From positions 1 through 41,992 of the forward strand of contig JAABRU010000048.1 in NCBI GenBank assembly GCA_011390755.1: DNA of 41,992 bases. The letters run 5' to 3'. Position 1 is the stretch's first letter. Every line of letters starts with the position of its first letter. Of the stretch, positions 23,317 to 32,011 are shown in pieces. A model generated the notes under the pieces. It ran no database searches. It was given only the letters and a program-made list of their open reading frames with translations, and was not told where the DNA came from. The DNA is from Desulfobacteraceae bacterium. GTDB lineage: Bacteria > Desulfobacterota > Desulfobacteria > Desulfobacterales > Desulfococcaceae. A program made the translations under genes and the position numbers.

Positions 23317-26300
23317 TTATCCGCAGAAAAGCGATTCCATTTCCCGAATCAGCTCCCATGCGGGTCTGTCCTGAAACACACCGAAATCTTTTCCGGCTGC
23401 CGGATCAATTCCCCGGAGAAAAAGATAATACACCCCGCCGAAATGTTTTTCATAGACATAATCCGGAATCCGTATTTTCAGATAACGGTGCAGGGCCAGA
23501 CTGTAAATATGATATTGCAGAATATAATATTCTTCCCGCATGGTCCGGGCCAGCAAATCTTTATGGTAATCTTCCGGCCGATCTCCCAGATAATTGGATT
23601 TCCAGTCCAGCAGACAGTACTGATTGTCTTTGCAGAATACCAGATCAATAAATCCTCTCATAAATCCGCCGGATGCGGAAAATCTCAGTTTGCCGATTTG
23701 CCGGGGAAAATCTCCCATGATGCTGTTTATACCTGCTTTTTCAAATAATTTCTGTAGCATCCGGGGCGTGAAAGATTTGAGGGGAAAATAAAATTCCAGC
23801 TCATTGATACGTTCTGTCTGCCGGATACCGGACAGGGAAAAATCCCCTGTATCCGACTGCGGGGATCCGGACAGGGGCAGGGAAAGAACATCGGCAGTCA
23901 TTTTCTGCAATACCGGGGTCCAATGCGTTTCAATACCGTATTTTTCCAGCTTTTCCCCTATCATTCTTTCTGTTTCGCTGTTTTCTGTAAAATCCAGGTT
24001 TTCAAATATCTCATGCAGGCAGGTGCCTGCGATGCTTCCTCTGGGGAAACTGAAAATATTGATTTCCGCTGTTTCCTCTTCTCTGTTCCGGGCATGGGAA
24101 ATGCTTTCCACTTCCCGGATGGCAGCATCGGAATCACTGATTTCCGTGCTGTAGGGTTTTTCCATTACCAGGGAGGAAAAACTGCTTACGCGGAAACTGT
24201 CTGCAATCCTTTTCTTCAAAAGCCGCTCCTGCAGGATTTCTTCTGCTGCCGGGGGGGAGCGGAAAGGAATTCCTTTTTCCAAAGACAGAGGGGATACGGC
24301 AATATTCCCCGGAGAAGATTTTGCCAGATTTTCCATTGTTTCAAACAGTTTTTCATCTGTCAGATCTTTGAAGGCCTCTGCCGTCCTTTGAAGAATATCC
24401 CCGTCTGTATTGTCTGATGATGTATGAAAAAGCCAGGCCGGGGCAGATGTTTCCGCGGTACTGAACCGTCCCCAGACCAGATAACAGCGGTGCTGGGCGC
24501 GGGTCAGGGCCACATAGAGCAGTCGCAGATTTTCTGCCAGATTTTCCCGCCCTTCGGCCAGGCTGTTTTCTGCCAGTGCATCGGTTCCCAGATCCATTGT
24601 CAGTTTTTTTCCATCTTTTTCATCATGAAAAAAAACCGGGCCATTTTTTGCATTTCGGGGTTTGGAAGCATTCCAGGTAAAAGGGCAGAATACCACCGGA
24701 TACTGCAGACCTTTGCTTTTGTGCATGGTGACCAGTTTTACGGCATTTGCATCACTTTCCAGGCGCAGCGGGGTTTCTTCCTCCCGCCGATCCCGCTGCA
24801 GGCGATGCTCCGACAGCCATTTCAGCAGACCGCCTGTGCCGGTTTTTTTTTCCGTGTCTGCCCGGTGCAGCAGCTCGGACAGATGAAGCAGATTGGTGCA
24901 TCGCCGCTCCCCGCCCGGCAGGGCCATGAGCCGCGGCAGTACTTCTTCTGTTGAAAGAAACTGCCGGAACATGCGGATAAAGCCCTTTTGCTTCCAACTG
25001 CGTCCGTAGTCGGCAAATTTCAGCAGCCATTTTTCCCAGGCATCTTCATCCTGCCCCAGTGCTTCCAGTTCTTCCCCGCACAGTCCCAGCATATCCCCGG
25101 CCAGGGCCGTGCGGATCAGATTTTCATTTCTCGGTTCTTCCAGTGCGGCAAGCAGCCTTTCCAGTTCCAGGGATTCCGGGCTGTCAAATACATCCCCCCT
25201 GCTGTGTAAAATCGCCGGAATATCCAGACGGGCCAGGGCATCCCGTATCCGGTCGGCCTGATCATGTTTGCGCACCAGCACGGCAATATCCCCGGCCCCA
25301 ATGCCCCGTTCACCGATGCAGGCCCGCTTCTCCTTCCCCAGACACAATAGTCGGGAAATTTCCGCGCTGACCGCATTGGCAATCATTGCTTCCGCTTTTT
25401 CTTTCAGAATCAGTTTATTTTTTCCCAGAATATCTTCATGTGACTCCGCCGGCCATATCTGCAAAGGGGGCTCTTTTTTCCCGTCAAAGGTCAGATATTT
25501 CCGATTTTCCTTTTCCGGGGCCTCCACAGGCAGAAAGGGGATATTTTCATACACAAAGGCCCGTCTGCTGCTGTGGAACAGCGTATTGACGGCTGCAATC
25601 AGCCCGGGTTCCGAACGCCAGTTTTTATCCAGGGTGTAGCGGAAATCGCTTTTCTCCGCTGCCTGCATATACGCGAAAATGTCGGCCCCGCGGAATGCAT
25701 AAATGGCCTGTTTGGGATCACCGATAAGAAAAAGGATGCTGTCTTCATGGTGGAACAGGGTGTGGAAAATTTCATACTGCACCGGATCCGTATCCTGAAA
25801 TTCATCTATGAGCGCGGCTTTGTATTTCCCCCGGATTTTTTTTATAAGTTTTTCTCCCCCTTCCGCCTTCAGGGCATCGCGCAGGTCCGTAAGGAGATCA
25901 TCAAAAGAGCGCAGATTCCGCCTTTCTTTTCTTTCTTTCAGTTCCTTCCGGGCATAGGCAAAAAGTTCGCTTTTCAGGTGCAAAAGATGCTGCTCAAAAA
26001 CCCGGATCATTTCTGTGTGCAGGGAAAAAAAATCATCACAGCGATCAAAAAAAGGGTGGGAGGGCGGCTGTTTTCCTTTTTTTTTAAATTTATCCAGGGT
26101 GGACGCGCAGAAGCGGTCAAATGCATCAAAAAGATTTGAGTCCGCGTCTTTTCCCTCCAGATAATCCGCCATACTCTGCAGCCATTCCCCGCGTTTTTCC
26201 GGATTATAACTGTTATTTTTCAGTCCCCCGGCTTCCAGAAAAATCTTTTCTATCCGGTAGCGGGAGGACTGCCATTCCGCTGCCAGAGAACGGAAAGCCG

Positions 26301-26955
26301 CAATAAAATCTGCTTCATACGGTTTCGGATCTGAAGGTGCAATCTGCGGAATAATCCGCAAATCGGGCTGGGAAACCCGGTTTCCCAGCAGGGTCATCAA
26401 ATCATCCGGACCGGTTTTATCAATGGCATAGCGGACAAAAAGGGGAGAAGCGGAATAAAAACGGATGCGCCAGAAATCTTCCACAATCTCCCGCAGCATA
26501 TTTTCCTGGCTGCTGAGGAGTTCCGTGTCAAAAAGCGCGCCGCTTTCAAAAGCATGATCTTTGAGCATCCGCATACAGAAAGCATGGATGGTAAAAATAC
26601 CGGATTCATCAAAATCCCGGAGGGCATTTCGGATAAGACGGAGGGCCTCCGGAATATTCGGAATGTTTTTTTGCAGTGTCTGTAAAAAAGGATCTTGGGT
26701 CGGCTGTCCGGCAAATACCGCAGCCGCATCCCGCAGTTTATTGCGGATACGTTCTTTCAGTTCCGCCGTGGCCGCTTCTGTATATGTGACCACCAGAATT
26801 TTATCCACAGTCATATCTTTTTTTTCCAGAATCAGGCGCAGATAAAGACCTTCTATGGTATAGGTTTTTCCTGTACCCGCACTGGCTTCAATAAGATTGC
26901 TGCCTTCCAGGGAAAGTTTGGGCAAATCTAATTTTCGGAACGTCGGGGAACTCAT
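23317..26955 (-). CDS. recB: Exodeoxyribonuclease V beta subunit (RecB), solitary
   Basis: 1212 residues, close to the usual RecB length. UvrD/Rep helicase motifs in order: LIEASAGTGKTYTIEGLYL (Walker A, 24-31), ALIDEFQDTDPVQYEIF (II), LIGDPKQAIYAFRGADIFA (III), LDKNWRSEPGL (IV), KLVTMHKSKGLQYPVVF (V) and LLYVALTRAQHRCYLVW (VI). A C-terminal RecB nuclease domain follows, with GTCLHEIFE, GGFMRGFIDLVF and CLLDWKSNYLG (the D...D-x-K catalytic set). It would unwind and degrade duplex ends and load RecA together with RecC and RecD. Neither partner gene is adjacent. Confidence 0.92.
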   Translation of the reverse strand: MSSPTFRKLDLPKLSLEGSNLIEASAGTGKTYTIEGLYLRLILEKKDMTVDKILVVTYTEAATAELKERIRNKLRDAAAVFAGQPTQDPFLQTLQKNIPNIPEALRLIRNALRDFDESGIFTIHAFCMRMLKDHAFESGALFDTELLSSQENMLREIVEDFWRIRFYSASPLFVRYAIDKTGPDDLMTLLGNRVSQPDLRIIPQIAPSDPKPYEADFIAAFRSLAAEWQSSRYRIEKIFLEAGGLKNNSYNPEKRGEWLQSMADYLEGKDADSNLFDAFDRFCASTLDKFKKKGKQPPSHPFFDRCDDFFSLHTEMIRVFEQHLLHLKSELFAYARKELKERKERRNLRSFDDLLTDLRDALKAEGGEKLIKKIRGKYKAALIDEFQDTDPVQYEIFHTLFHHEDSILFLIGDPKQAIYAFRGADIFAYMQAAEKSDFRYTLDKNWRSEPGLIAAVNTLFHSSRRAFVYENIPFLPVEAPEKENRKYLTFDGKKEPPLQIWPAESHEDILGKNKLILKEKAEAMIANAVSAEISRLLCLGKEKRACIGERGIGAGDIAVLVRKHDQADRIRDALARLDIPAILHSRGDVFDSPESLELERLLAALEEPRNENLIRTALAGDMLGLCGEELEALGQDEDAWEKWLLKFADYGRSWKQKGFIRMFRQFLSTEEVLPRLMALPGGERRCTNLLHLSELLHRADTEKKTGTGGLLKWLSEHRLQRDRREEETPLRLESDANAVKLVTMHKSKGLQYPVVFCPFTWNASKPRNAKNGPVFFHDEKDGKKLTMDLGTDALAENSLAEGRENLAENLRLLYVALTRAQHRCYLVWGRFSTAETSAPAWLFHTSSDNTDGDILQRTAEAFKDLTDEKLFETMENLAKSSPGNIAVSPLSLEKGIPFRSPPAAEEILQERLLKKRIADSFRVSSFSSLVMEKPYSTEISDSDAAIREVESISHARNREEETAEINIFSFPRGSIAGTCLHEIFENLDFTENSETERMIGEKLEKYGIETHWTPVLQKMTADVLSLPLSGSPQSDTGDFSLSGIRQTERINELEFYFPLKSFTPRMLQKLFEKAGINSIMGDFPRQIGKLRFSASGGFMRGFIDLVFCKDNQYCLLDWKSNYLGDRPEDYHKDLLARTMREEYYILQYHIYSLALHRYLKIRIPDYVYEKHFGGVYYLFLRGIDPAAGKDFGVFQDRPAWELIREMESLFCG

Positions 26956-27031
26956 ATATTTGCACTTTCATTGCATTTTTCAGTTCATATCTTTTCCACA
27001 TCTCACCCGCTCCGGAGCAAGGAACTTTTCA

Positions 27032-28438
27032 TTACTTCACTCTGATCACTCCCATAATACTGCTGTATTCTTTCCTGCCGGAAGCATCTTCGGATTCCAT
27101 CAGAACATAATAGGAAGACCCTGCAGCCGCGGGTGTTTTTGTTTCTGTTATGCTGCCCAGGCCGACAGAGCTGATGGGGGATAACTGCGGGTAAGGGGCA
27201 TGGTACAGGCGGTAGGATGCGGCAGAGGGCAAAATTCCCCAGGAAAGATAATCCGCATCTCCTTTGCTGCGGATGCGAAATGGAAACGCGGAAGAATCAT
27301 TTCCCATGATAAAAAAAATAATATTGGATATATCACCTGCTTTTCCATTGTTCAGCGCACAAATCGCCAGATAATAGGCCGATGTTTCCGGCAGAGGCCC
27401 GGAAAGCGATGTCTGCAATTGCATATCCGCATAGGCAACGGGTTCCATGTCCGGCCAGGGGGCATAATACAGACGGTAGGCCTCTGCCCCGCCGATTGCC
27501 TCCCAGGAGACGGAAACATTGTTTCCTGATGTATTTACAGTCAGTTCCGGTGCTGCGGGAAAGGTAGGGATACCGGTATTATCATAAATGAAATCCTGAA
27601 ATTCCGACACACGGGCATACACACCGTATAATCCGGGTTCCGCACAGTTTTCACCGGCCCCCCAGCTGACCAGTCCGGCCAGTTTCCAGATACCTTCCTC
27701 CTGAATAATCAAAGGCCCGCCGCTGTCTCCGGTGCAGGAATCTTTCCCGCCTTCTGTCAGCCCCGCACACAGCATGGAACTGTCAATGGCATACTCAGGC
27801 GGATCATAATCTTTTGCCCTGAATGCACGGCTGCATTCTTTATTGCTTACAATGGGAACCCTCACCTGCCTGAGATTCCAGGGATCTGAAACCCGGTAAG
27901 AAGTGCCCCATCCCTCTGTATCTCCCCATCCCATGACAATGCTTTCCATCCCCTCCAAAGTGGAAGAACCTTCGTATATGGGAACTGTGGGATAATTATC
28001 CGCGGCTTCTGTCAGTTCCAAAAGGGCAATATCCGAATCTGCTGTGGCATGGTCACCGTCTGCATACAAAGGGTGGGGAATAATCCGTTTTACGGAAAAA
28101 TGCTGTCCCGCCCCGTTTTTCAGATCATGGGTCCCCAGAACCACTTCGATGTACTGCGGATCTTCCACAATGCCCCTGTCATTTTCCACGCAGTGCGCGG
28201 CTGTCAGTACCCAGTTGGGGTGAATAAGGGATGCACCGCAGAAATGAGCATCATCGTCGGATAAAGCACCGGCATCCACCAGTGCGGCCATCCAGGGCCA
28301 GGCCTTTTCATCTGCAACCTTATCTCCTCCGATGATTCTTCTGGAGATTGCCGAAGACGGTGCGGCACTTTCTCCGCTTTCTGCATAAGCGGACTGCATA
28401 AGCAGAAGGATAAGCATAAAAGAAAGCAGTCTGTCCAT
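27032..28438 (-). CDS. Secreted trypsin-like serine protease with C-terminal Fn3-like domains
   Basis: 468 residues. A signal peptide (LLSFMLILLLMQSAYA) precedes a short propeptide ending SRR|IIGG, the activation site. The S1 domain carries the catalytic triad: His82 in TAAHC, Asp136 in DSDIALL and Ser239 in GDSGGP. An Asp six residues before the Ser predicts Arg/Lys specificity. Cysteines are placed for the usual disulfides. From about residue 290, two fibronectin-III-like repeats each carry the motif YRLY(Y/H)AP-P. ATG 28438 has aaggag at better spacing than ATG 28444. Bacterial chymotrypsin-family proteases of this eukaryote-like type are uncommon but known in Deltaproteobacteria. Confidence 0.88.
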   Translation of the reverse strand: MDRLLSFMLILLLMQSAYAESGESAAPSSAISRRIIGGDKVADEKAWPWMAALVDAGALSDDDAHFCGASLIHPNWVLTAAHCVENDRGIVEDPQYIEVVLGTHDLKNGAGQHFSVKRIIPHPLYADGDHATADSDIALLELTEAADNYPTVPIYEGSSTLEGMESIVMGWGDTEGWGTSYRVSDPWNLRQVRVPIVSNKECSRAFRAKDYDPPEYAIDSSMLCAGLTEGGKDSCTGDSGGPLIIQEEGIWKLAGLVSWGAGENCAEPGLYGVYARVSEFQDFIYDNTGIPTFPAAPELTVNTSGNNVSVSWEAIGGAEAYRLYYAPWPDMEPVAYADMQLQTSLSGPLPETSAYYLAICALNNGKAGDISNIIFFIMGNDSSAFPFRIRSKGDADYLSWGILPSAASYRLYHAPYPQLSPISSVGLGSITETKTPAAAGSSYYVLMESEDASGRKEYSSIMGVIRVK

Positions 28439-28481
28439 TTTCATTCTCCTTTTCTGTATTCCCGGCAGTCATAAAAAATCA

Positions 28482-28616
28482 GGCAGTGGCTCAAATCCCC
28501 TGATTTTTTTCTGTAAGGCCGTACTGCATAGGCCCCCCGGATCCCCCTGGGCCGGGTCTGTGCAATACGCCCTTACAATGAGAAATCTCATTCATCAACG
28601 GATTTGACCCATTGGC
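28482..28616. mobile_element. MITE-like element, tgggtcaaatcc family, copy 2
   Basis: Ends ggcagtggctcaaatcc and ggatttgacccattggc match the 13509 element's terminal repeats with a few changes. The interior (tttttttctgtaag, then ctgcataggccccc and gtgcaatacgcccttac) forms a long imperfect hairpin. Flanking aaaaatca/aaaatgca may be a decayed target duplication. It lies 40 bp upstream of the protease start. Confidence 0.65.
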
Positions 28617-28831
28617 AAAATGCAAAAGAGGGAGGGACTTTTTGATTTTTACGGGCTCCGAACAGGGACAGAATCCATTTTTTCCCGCCCCCTTATTGCA
28701 GGCCTGAGTTTCTTTATCAGAATCAGTATAGATTTTCAGAAAAATAATTGCAGTTTTTCAAAATGGTATTCAGCATAATTTCAGATAGATAAAAACACCA
28801 TTTTATGCAATTAATTATCTGAAAAACTATA

Positions 28832-28964
28832 GATCGAAAAGTTTCCCCCGGATACGGTTTTACAGCTGCCCCGGAGTGCAAAAACTGTATTTCTGCACCG
28901 CCGCATCTCCCGGTTACCCCATGCAAAAATACAATTTTTGCACTCCTCCGGAAACGTTCCGATC
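28832..28964. repeat. 133-bp nested palindromic element, gatcg family, copy 3
   Basis: Outer arms gatcgaaaagtttcccccgg and ccggaaacgttccgatc; inner arms ggagtgcaaaaactgtattt and aaatacaatttttgcactcc. Differences from copy 2 often fall in compensating pairs in the inner stem (gcag/ctgc to gcaa/ttgc), which suggests selection on the hairpin. Confidence 0.85.
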
Positions 28965-28994
28965 TACTGAGAATATGCATTTTAATTGTTTTTA

Positions 28995-29133
28995 GCCTGC
29001 ATTATTCACAAATTCACTTTTTCCTGTAAATTCAGGATATGCCAAAAAAACGGGTTGCAAAGCCGTTTTTCTGAATTCTTTTGTTTATCAGTAATATATC
29101 CTTATTTTAGCGAAATATATGAATAATGCAGGT
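28995..29133. mobile_element. 139-bp element with cctgcattattca ends
   Basis: A perfect 13-bp inverted repeat, cctgcattattca (28996-29008) and tgaataatgcagg (29120-29132), encloses AT-rich DNA with a small hairpin (aacgggttgcaaagccgttt). It resembles a transposon-end-derived mini-element. Downstream, 29134-29540 holds nothing I can support apart from a short protein-like remnant frame near 29139-29250 without a family. Confidence 0.55.
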
Positions 29134-29540
29134 TAGGGTTTCCCTGATTTTTCTTTTATTGATGAAATGCTTGATTCTGAAGATTTTGTCAACAACTTTC
29201 CTTTGTATCCAAACAGGAGGTTCTTTTATTTTACTTTTTATTATGAATAATCCGGGGGCAGGACAATATCATGGAAAAATATATCAGCATCGGCGTGACC
29301 GGATTCATATGAAAATATTATAAAAATACAATGCACAGGGGGTGTCCCCGCACGTTCCGGATAAAAAAGGGGATTTTATTTTCGGGGGATCACCTGCTGC
29401 AGACATACAATTTTAAATGTTACGGAAAACTATCGTCTGCGCTCCCGGAGTTCAGGCGATTTTTTAATTATTGACAAACAGCGGGGATTCATTCAAATAA
29501 AAGCGGAAATACTCCATCACTGCCGTTTCCTTAAAAACCC

Positions 29541-29846
29541 GGTGGTGGGTCAAATCCGCTGATTTTTTTCTGTAAGGACGTATTGTGTAATGTAACATAC
29601 CTGCTGAGAAAAACACAAAAATCTTTGAAAACCGCAGATTCACACGGATTCACACAGATATGCACGAATTACGGAATCCCGTTCATCCGTGTTCATCTGC
29701 GGTTCAGTTTTCCGACTCCGGATTTTTTCTCAACGGATATGTTACATTACAGACTTCGTGCATGTGCCCGGAGCCGCCCGTGCCGGGCCTGTGCAATACA
29801 CCCTTACCGTCAGATACTGAATGCATCAGGCCTTTTGACCCACTGC
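29541..29846. mobile_element. MITE-like element, tgggtcaaatcc family, copy 3, interrupted by another element
   Basis: Outer ends ggtggtgggtcaaatcc and (tt)ttgacccactgcc match the 13509 family. The flanks aaaaaccc and aaaaactc agree at 7 of 8 positions, consistent with an 8-bp target duplication. The body (tttttttctgtaagg ... gtgcaatacacccttac) matches the 28482 copy but is split at 29588 by a second element. Confidence 0.65.
29588..29749. mobile_element. 162-bp element nested inside the 29541 element
   Basis: Perfect 12-bp ends taatgtaacata and tatgttacatta extend imperfectly (gagaaaaa/ttttctc). Inside, aaccgcagattcacacggat faces atccgtgttcatctgcggtt, a palindrome type widespread in bacterial genomes. 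It interrupts the older element, showing that the two families were active at different times. Confidence 0.65.
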
Positions 29847-29882
29847 CAAAAACTCTCCGAAGATGCTGAAAGGATTTTCCAT

Positions 29883-30680
29883 ATGAAACTCAGATTCAAT
29901 CCCTATAATATTTTTGAAAATTCCGCCGGTCCGCCCGGATTATATGCAAGGCAGAAATGGCTCGGGCAGTCATCCGGCAAACAGTGGCAGCAGGATTCTG
30001 ATGATACTGTCCGAAAGCTGAGAAAGGGGCAGTCTGAAAGCGGTCTGTGGGATAATTCATTTCTGACAACAGTTCACAGACTTTTCGGACTTCATCTGAC
30101 AGTCCGCAATCCGGACAGCAGTATTGACAAAGCCCTTGACTGTCTCACAGAAATAATTCTGCCGACAGCGCAGAAAAGCGGGGCCGTGAATCTGCGTATT
30201 TCTGATGATGATATGAAAGGCCTGCCTTTTGCCGCCGGTTCCCCCCCTGTTTTTGCCACAGCATCCCTGCTGTTTCTTGCTGTCATATTCGGCAGAGAAA
30301 ATCGCCCGGAAATGATAAAGGCATATGATTCTGTCTGTCTCCCGAAAATATCCTGCCCGGAGGACTGGAAGGATATATGCAATATTTTCAGAGCATTTGC
30401 TGTTCATCCGAATTATTCGGAAAAACAGATTGTCAAAGACATTGTAAACAGGATGTCTGAAATTCAGACAGATGAGGGGGACTGGGGAGAGCTGCTTCCC
30501 TTTTATATGACAGTCAATGCACTGGCGCATCTGAATTTTGCTCAAGCAGAACCTCAGCTGGCAAAGGCTTTTCAGAAACTGGCTGAAACCCAGGAAGAAG
30601 ACGGCGGATGGGGGACTGATCAGCGGGAATGGAACAGCTTTCTGGTTGTTCATGCACTGAAAAACAGGGGAATTTTATAA
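29883..30680 (+). CDS. Prenyltransferase/squalene-cyclase-like alpha-toroid protein, function unknown
   Basis: 265 residues. Repeated signatures of the alpha/alpha-toroid fold are visible: LRKGQSESGLWDNSFLTTVH near 40, IQTDEGDWGELLPFYMTVNA near 200 and TQEEDGGWGTDQREWNSFLV near 240. These QxxxGxW-like motifs occur in terpene cyclases, prenyltransferase beta subunits and complement-like proteins. No catalytic DxDD or zinc-binding set is seen, so an enzymatic role is doubtful. It has no signal peptide. ATG 29883 (gaaagga upstream) is used; the longer frame back to 29583 comes from mini-element sequence. Confidence 0.6.
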   Translation: MKLRFNPYNIFENSAGPPGLYARQKWLGQSSGKQWQQDSDDTVRKLRKGQSESGLWDNSFLTTVHRLFGLHLTVRNPDSSIDKALDCLTEIILPTAQKSGAVNLRISDDDMKGLPFAAGSPPVFATASLLFLAVIFGRENRPEMIKAYDSVCLPKISCPEDWKDICNIFRAFAVHPNYSEKQIVKDIVNRMSEIQTDEGDWGELLPFYMTVNALAHLNFAQAEPQLAKAFQKLAETQEEDGGWGTDQREWNSFLVVHALKNRGIL

Positions 30681-30689
30681 CTGTAACGG

Positions 30690-30765
30690 CAATGTCATTG
30701 ACTTAAGCAAAAAATCCCCCTCCCCTGCCCCTCCCTCAGGGGAGGGGCTTGAGTCTGTGACATTG
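30690..30765. mobile_element. 76-bp MITE-like element, caatgtcattgac family
   Basis: Ends caatgtcattgacttaagc and gcttgagtctgtgacattg match the 130-bp element at 6659. Flanks actgtaacgg and actgcaatgg agree at 8 of 10 positions, again a 10-bp target duplication. The centre is a single cccctccc hairpin. It abuts the stop of the alpha-toroid gene. Confidence 0.7.
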
Positions 30766-30865
30766 ACTGCAATGGGAGAAACAACCGGATTTTTTCAAAA
30801 GAATCCGGTTGTTCAGCGGAACATTTCCCCACCACTGCCCTTTGCAAACCCATAAGGAGGTAAAC

Positions 30866-32011
30866 ATGTTTTTACAGATTGGTCTGAAACAGAAAATCAT
30901 CCTGTTCACCGTACTGGTTTCCATTATCCCCATGACCATGATGATTTTCATGTATATGCAGATTTCCCAAAAAACCGGGGGAGAAGAGGCCCTGCATCTT
31001 CTGGAGGCAGTCTGTGTGCATAAAAAAGACCGCCTGGAAGATTATTTTGCCAGTCTTTCGGGCCTGGCCCGGACAATCGCGGGGGATCCGTCTGTGCTTT
31101 CCCTGTGGCAGAATGCAAAAGAATCCCCTTCCCTCTTACCCTATTCCCTCCCGGCCCTCCGGCGACTGCAGGAACTTATGGACATCGGGCAGCCGGAATC
31201 CATCCGTTTTATTTTTCCGCAGAAAAACAAAACCTTTTTTCTGGAAAAAGGAAGCAGTGATTTCCGCAGCGCGGATACACTTTCTCCGATTCCCGGTGAT
31301 TTGTCCGGCGAATCCGAAAAAGGTACTGTCCGTTTTTCCGACATGGCCCCGGATGATGTCTCCGGCAGTCCCACAGCCTTTGTCCTGACCGCGCTGGCGG
31401 ATAATTCCGGCGGATTTCTGGCCCTTCCCCTGTCTTTGCAGAAAATCAATGCCATCATGCAGGAAAGAACCGGTCTGGGAAAAAGCGGGGATGCCTATCT
31501 TGTGGGGCAGGACAAACTGCTGCGCTCGGATTCTTTTCTGGAACCGCAGCAAAAGACGGTGCAGTATTCTTTTGCACACAGAAAGGTGACGGACACTCCG
31601 CCTGTGCGGGAAGTGCTTTCCGGCAAAAGTGCATCCCTGGCTTATAAAGACGGGAAGGGGAACCGGCTCCTGGCTTCTTTTCTCCCTGTTGATACCGGCG
31701 GGCTGCGCTGGGGACTGATTGCGGAAACAGATTTGAATGAAGTCAGTGCAAAGCAAAAACACCTGCAGAGTCTGAGCCTGATTATGGGCATGATGATGCT
31801 CCTGCTGACACTGTCCATGGGTTTTATATTCGCCAGAGCCGTTTCCCGGCAGGTGGAGATGGGGCTGGCGGAAACCGAAAGACTGCCCAAAAAAGAGCAG
31901 ATTGCCAAATTTGAGAAAGAAATGCAGAAAGCCGCCGATGAACAGCAGTTTGAAAAAGCGGCCTATTTCCGGGATAAAATCAGAAGACTGAAAGGGCAGG
32001 CGGTCATATAA
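30866..32011 (+). CDS. Cache-type membrane sensor ending in a UVR motif
   Basis: 381 residues. The first membrane helix is at about 9-31 (KIILFTVLVSIIPMTMMIFM). A periplasmic region of some 270 residues begins KKDRLEDYFASLSGLARTI, as in double-Cache chemoreceptors, and contains GLGKSGDAYLVGQDKLLRS and LRWGLIAETDLNEV. The second helix is at about 305-328. In place of HAMP and a methyl-accepting domain, the cytoplasmic tail (343-378) reads IAKFEKEMQKAADEQQFEKA then AYFRDKIRRLK, a UVR motif as in UvrB, UvrC, ClpC and McsA. UVR motifs bind protein partners. Strong aaggagg site. The stop codon lies in a repeat (tcatataaac). Confidence 0.75.
   Translation: MFLQIGLKQKIILFTVLVSIIPMTMMIFMYMQISQKTGGEEALHLLEAVCVHKKDRLEDYFASLSGLARTIAGDPSVLSLWQNAKESPSLLPYSLPALRRLQELMDIGQPESIRFIFPQKNKTFFLEKGSSDFRSADTLSPIPGDLSGESEKGTVRFSDMAPDDVSGSPTAFVLTALADNSGGFLALPLSLQKINAIMQERTGLGKSGDAYLVGQDKLLRSDSFLEPQQKTVQYSFAHRKVTDTPPVREVLSGKSASLAYKDGKGNRLLASFLPVDTGGLRWGLIAETDLNEVSAKQKHLQSLSLIMGMMMLLLTLSMGFIFARAVSRQVEMGLAETERLPKKEQIAKFEKEMQKAADEQQFEKAAYFRDKIRRLKGQAVI

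Noticed and set aside
27032-28438. Trypsin-like protease as an effector of the conflict system
   Set aside because: It has a signal peptide, lies on the opposite strand and is 7 kb away; such effectors are usually cytosolic and adjacent.
28723-28980. 85-codon frame on the minus strand
   Set aside because: It is the translated gatcg palindromic element (copy 3); similar sequence appears in frames over the other copies.
29583-29882. 100-codon N-terminal extension of the alpha-toroid protein
   Set aside because: The extension is read from two nested mini-elements; the family-like protein begins at 29883 with its own ribosome binding site.
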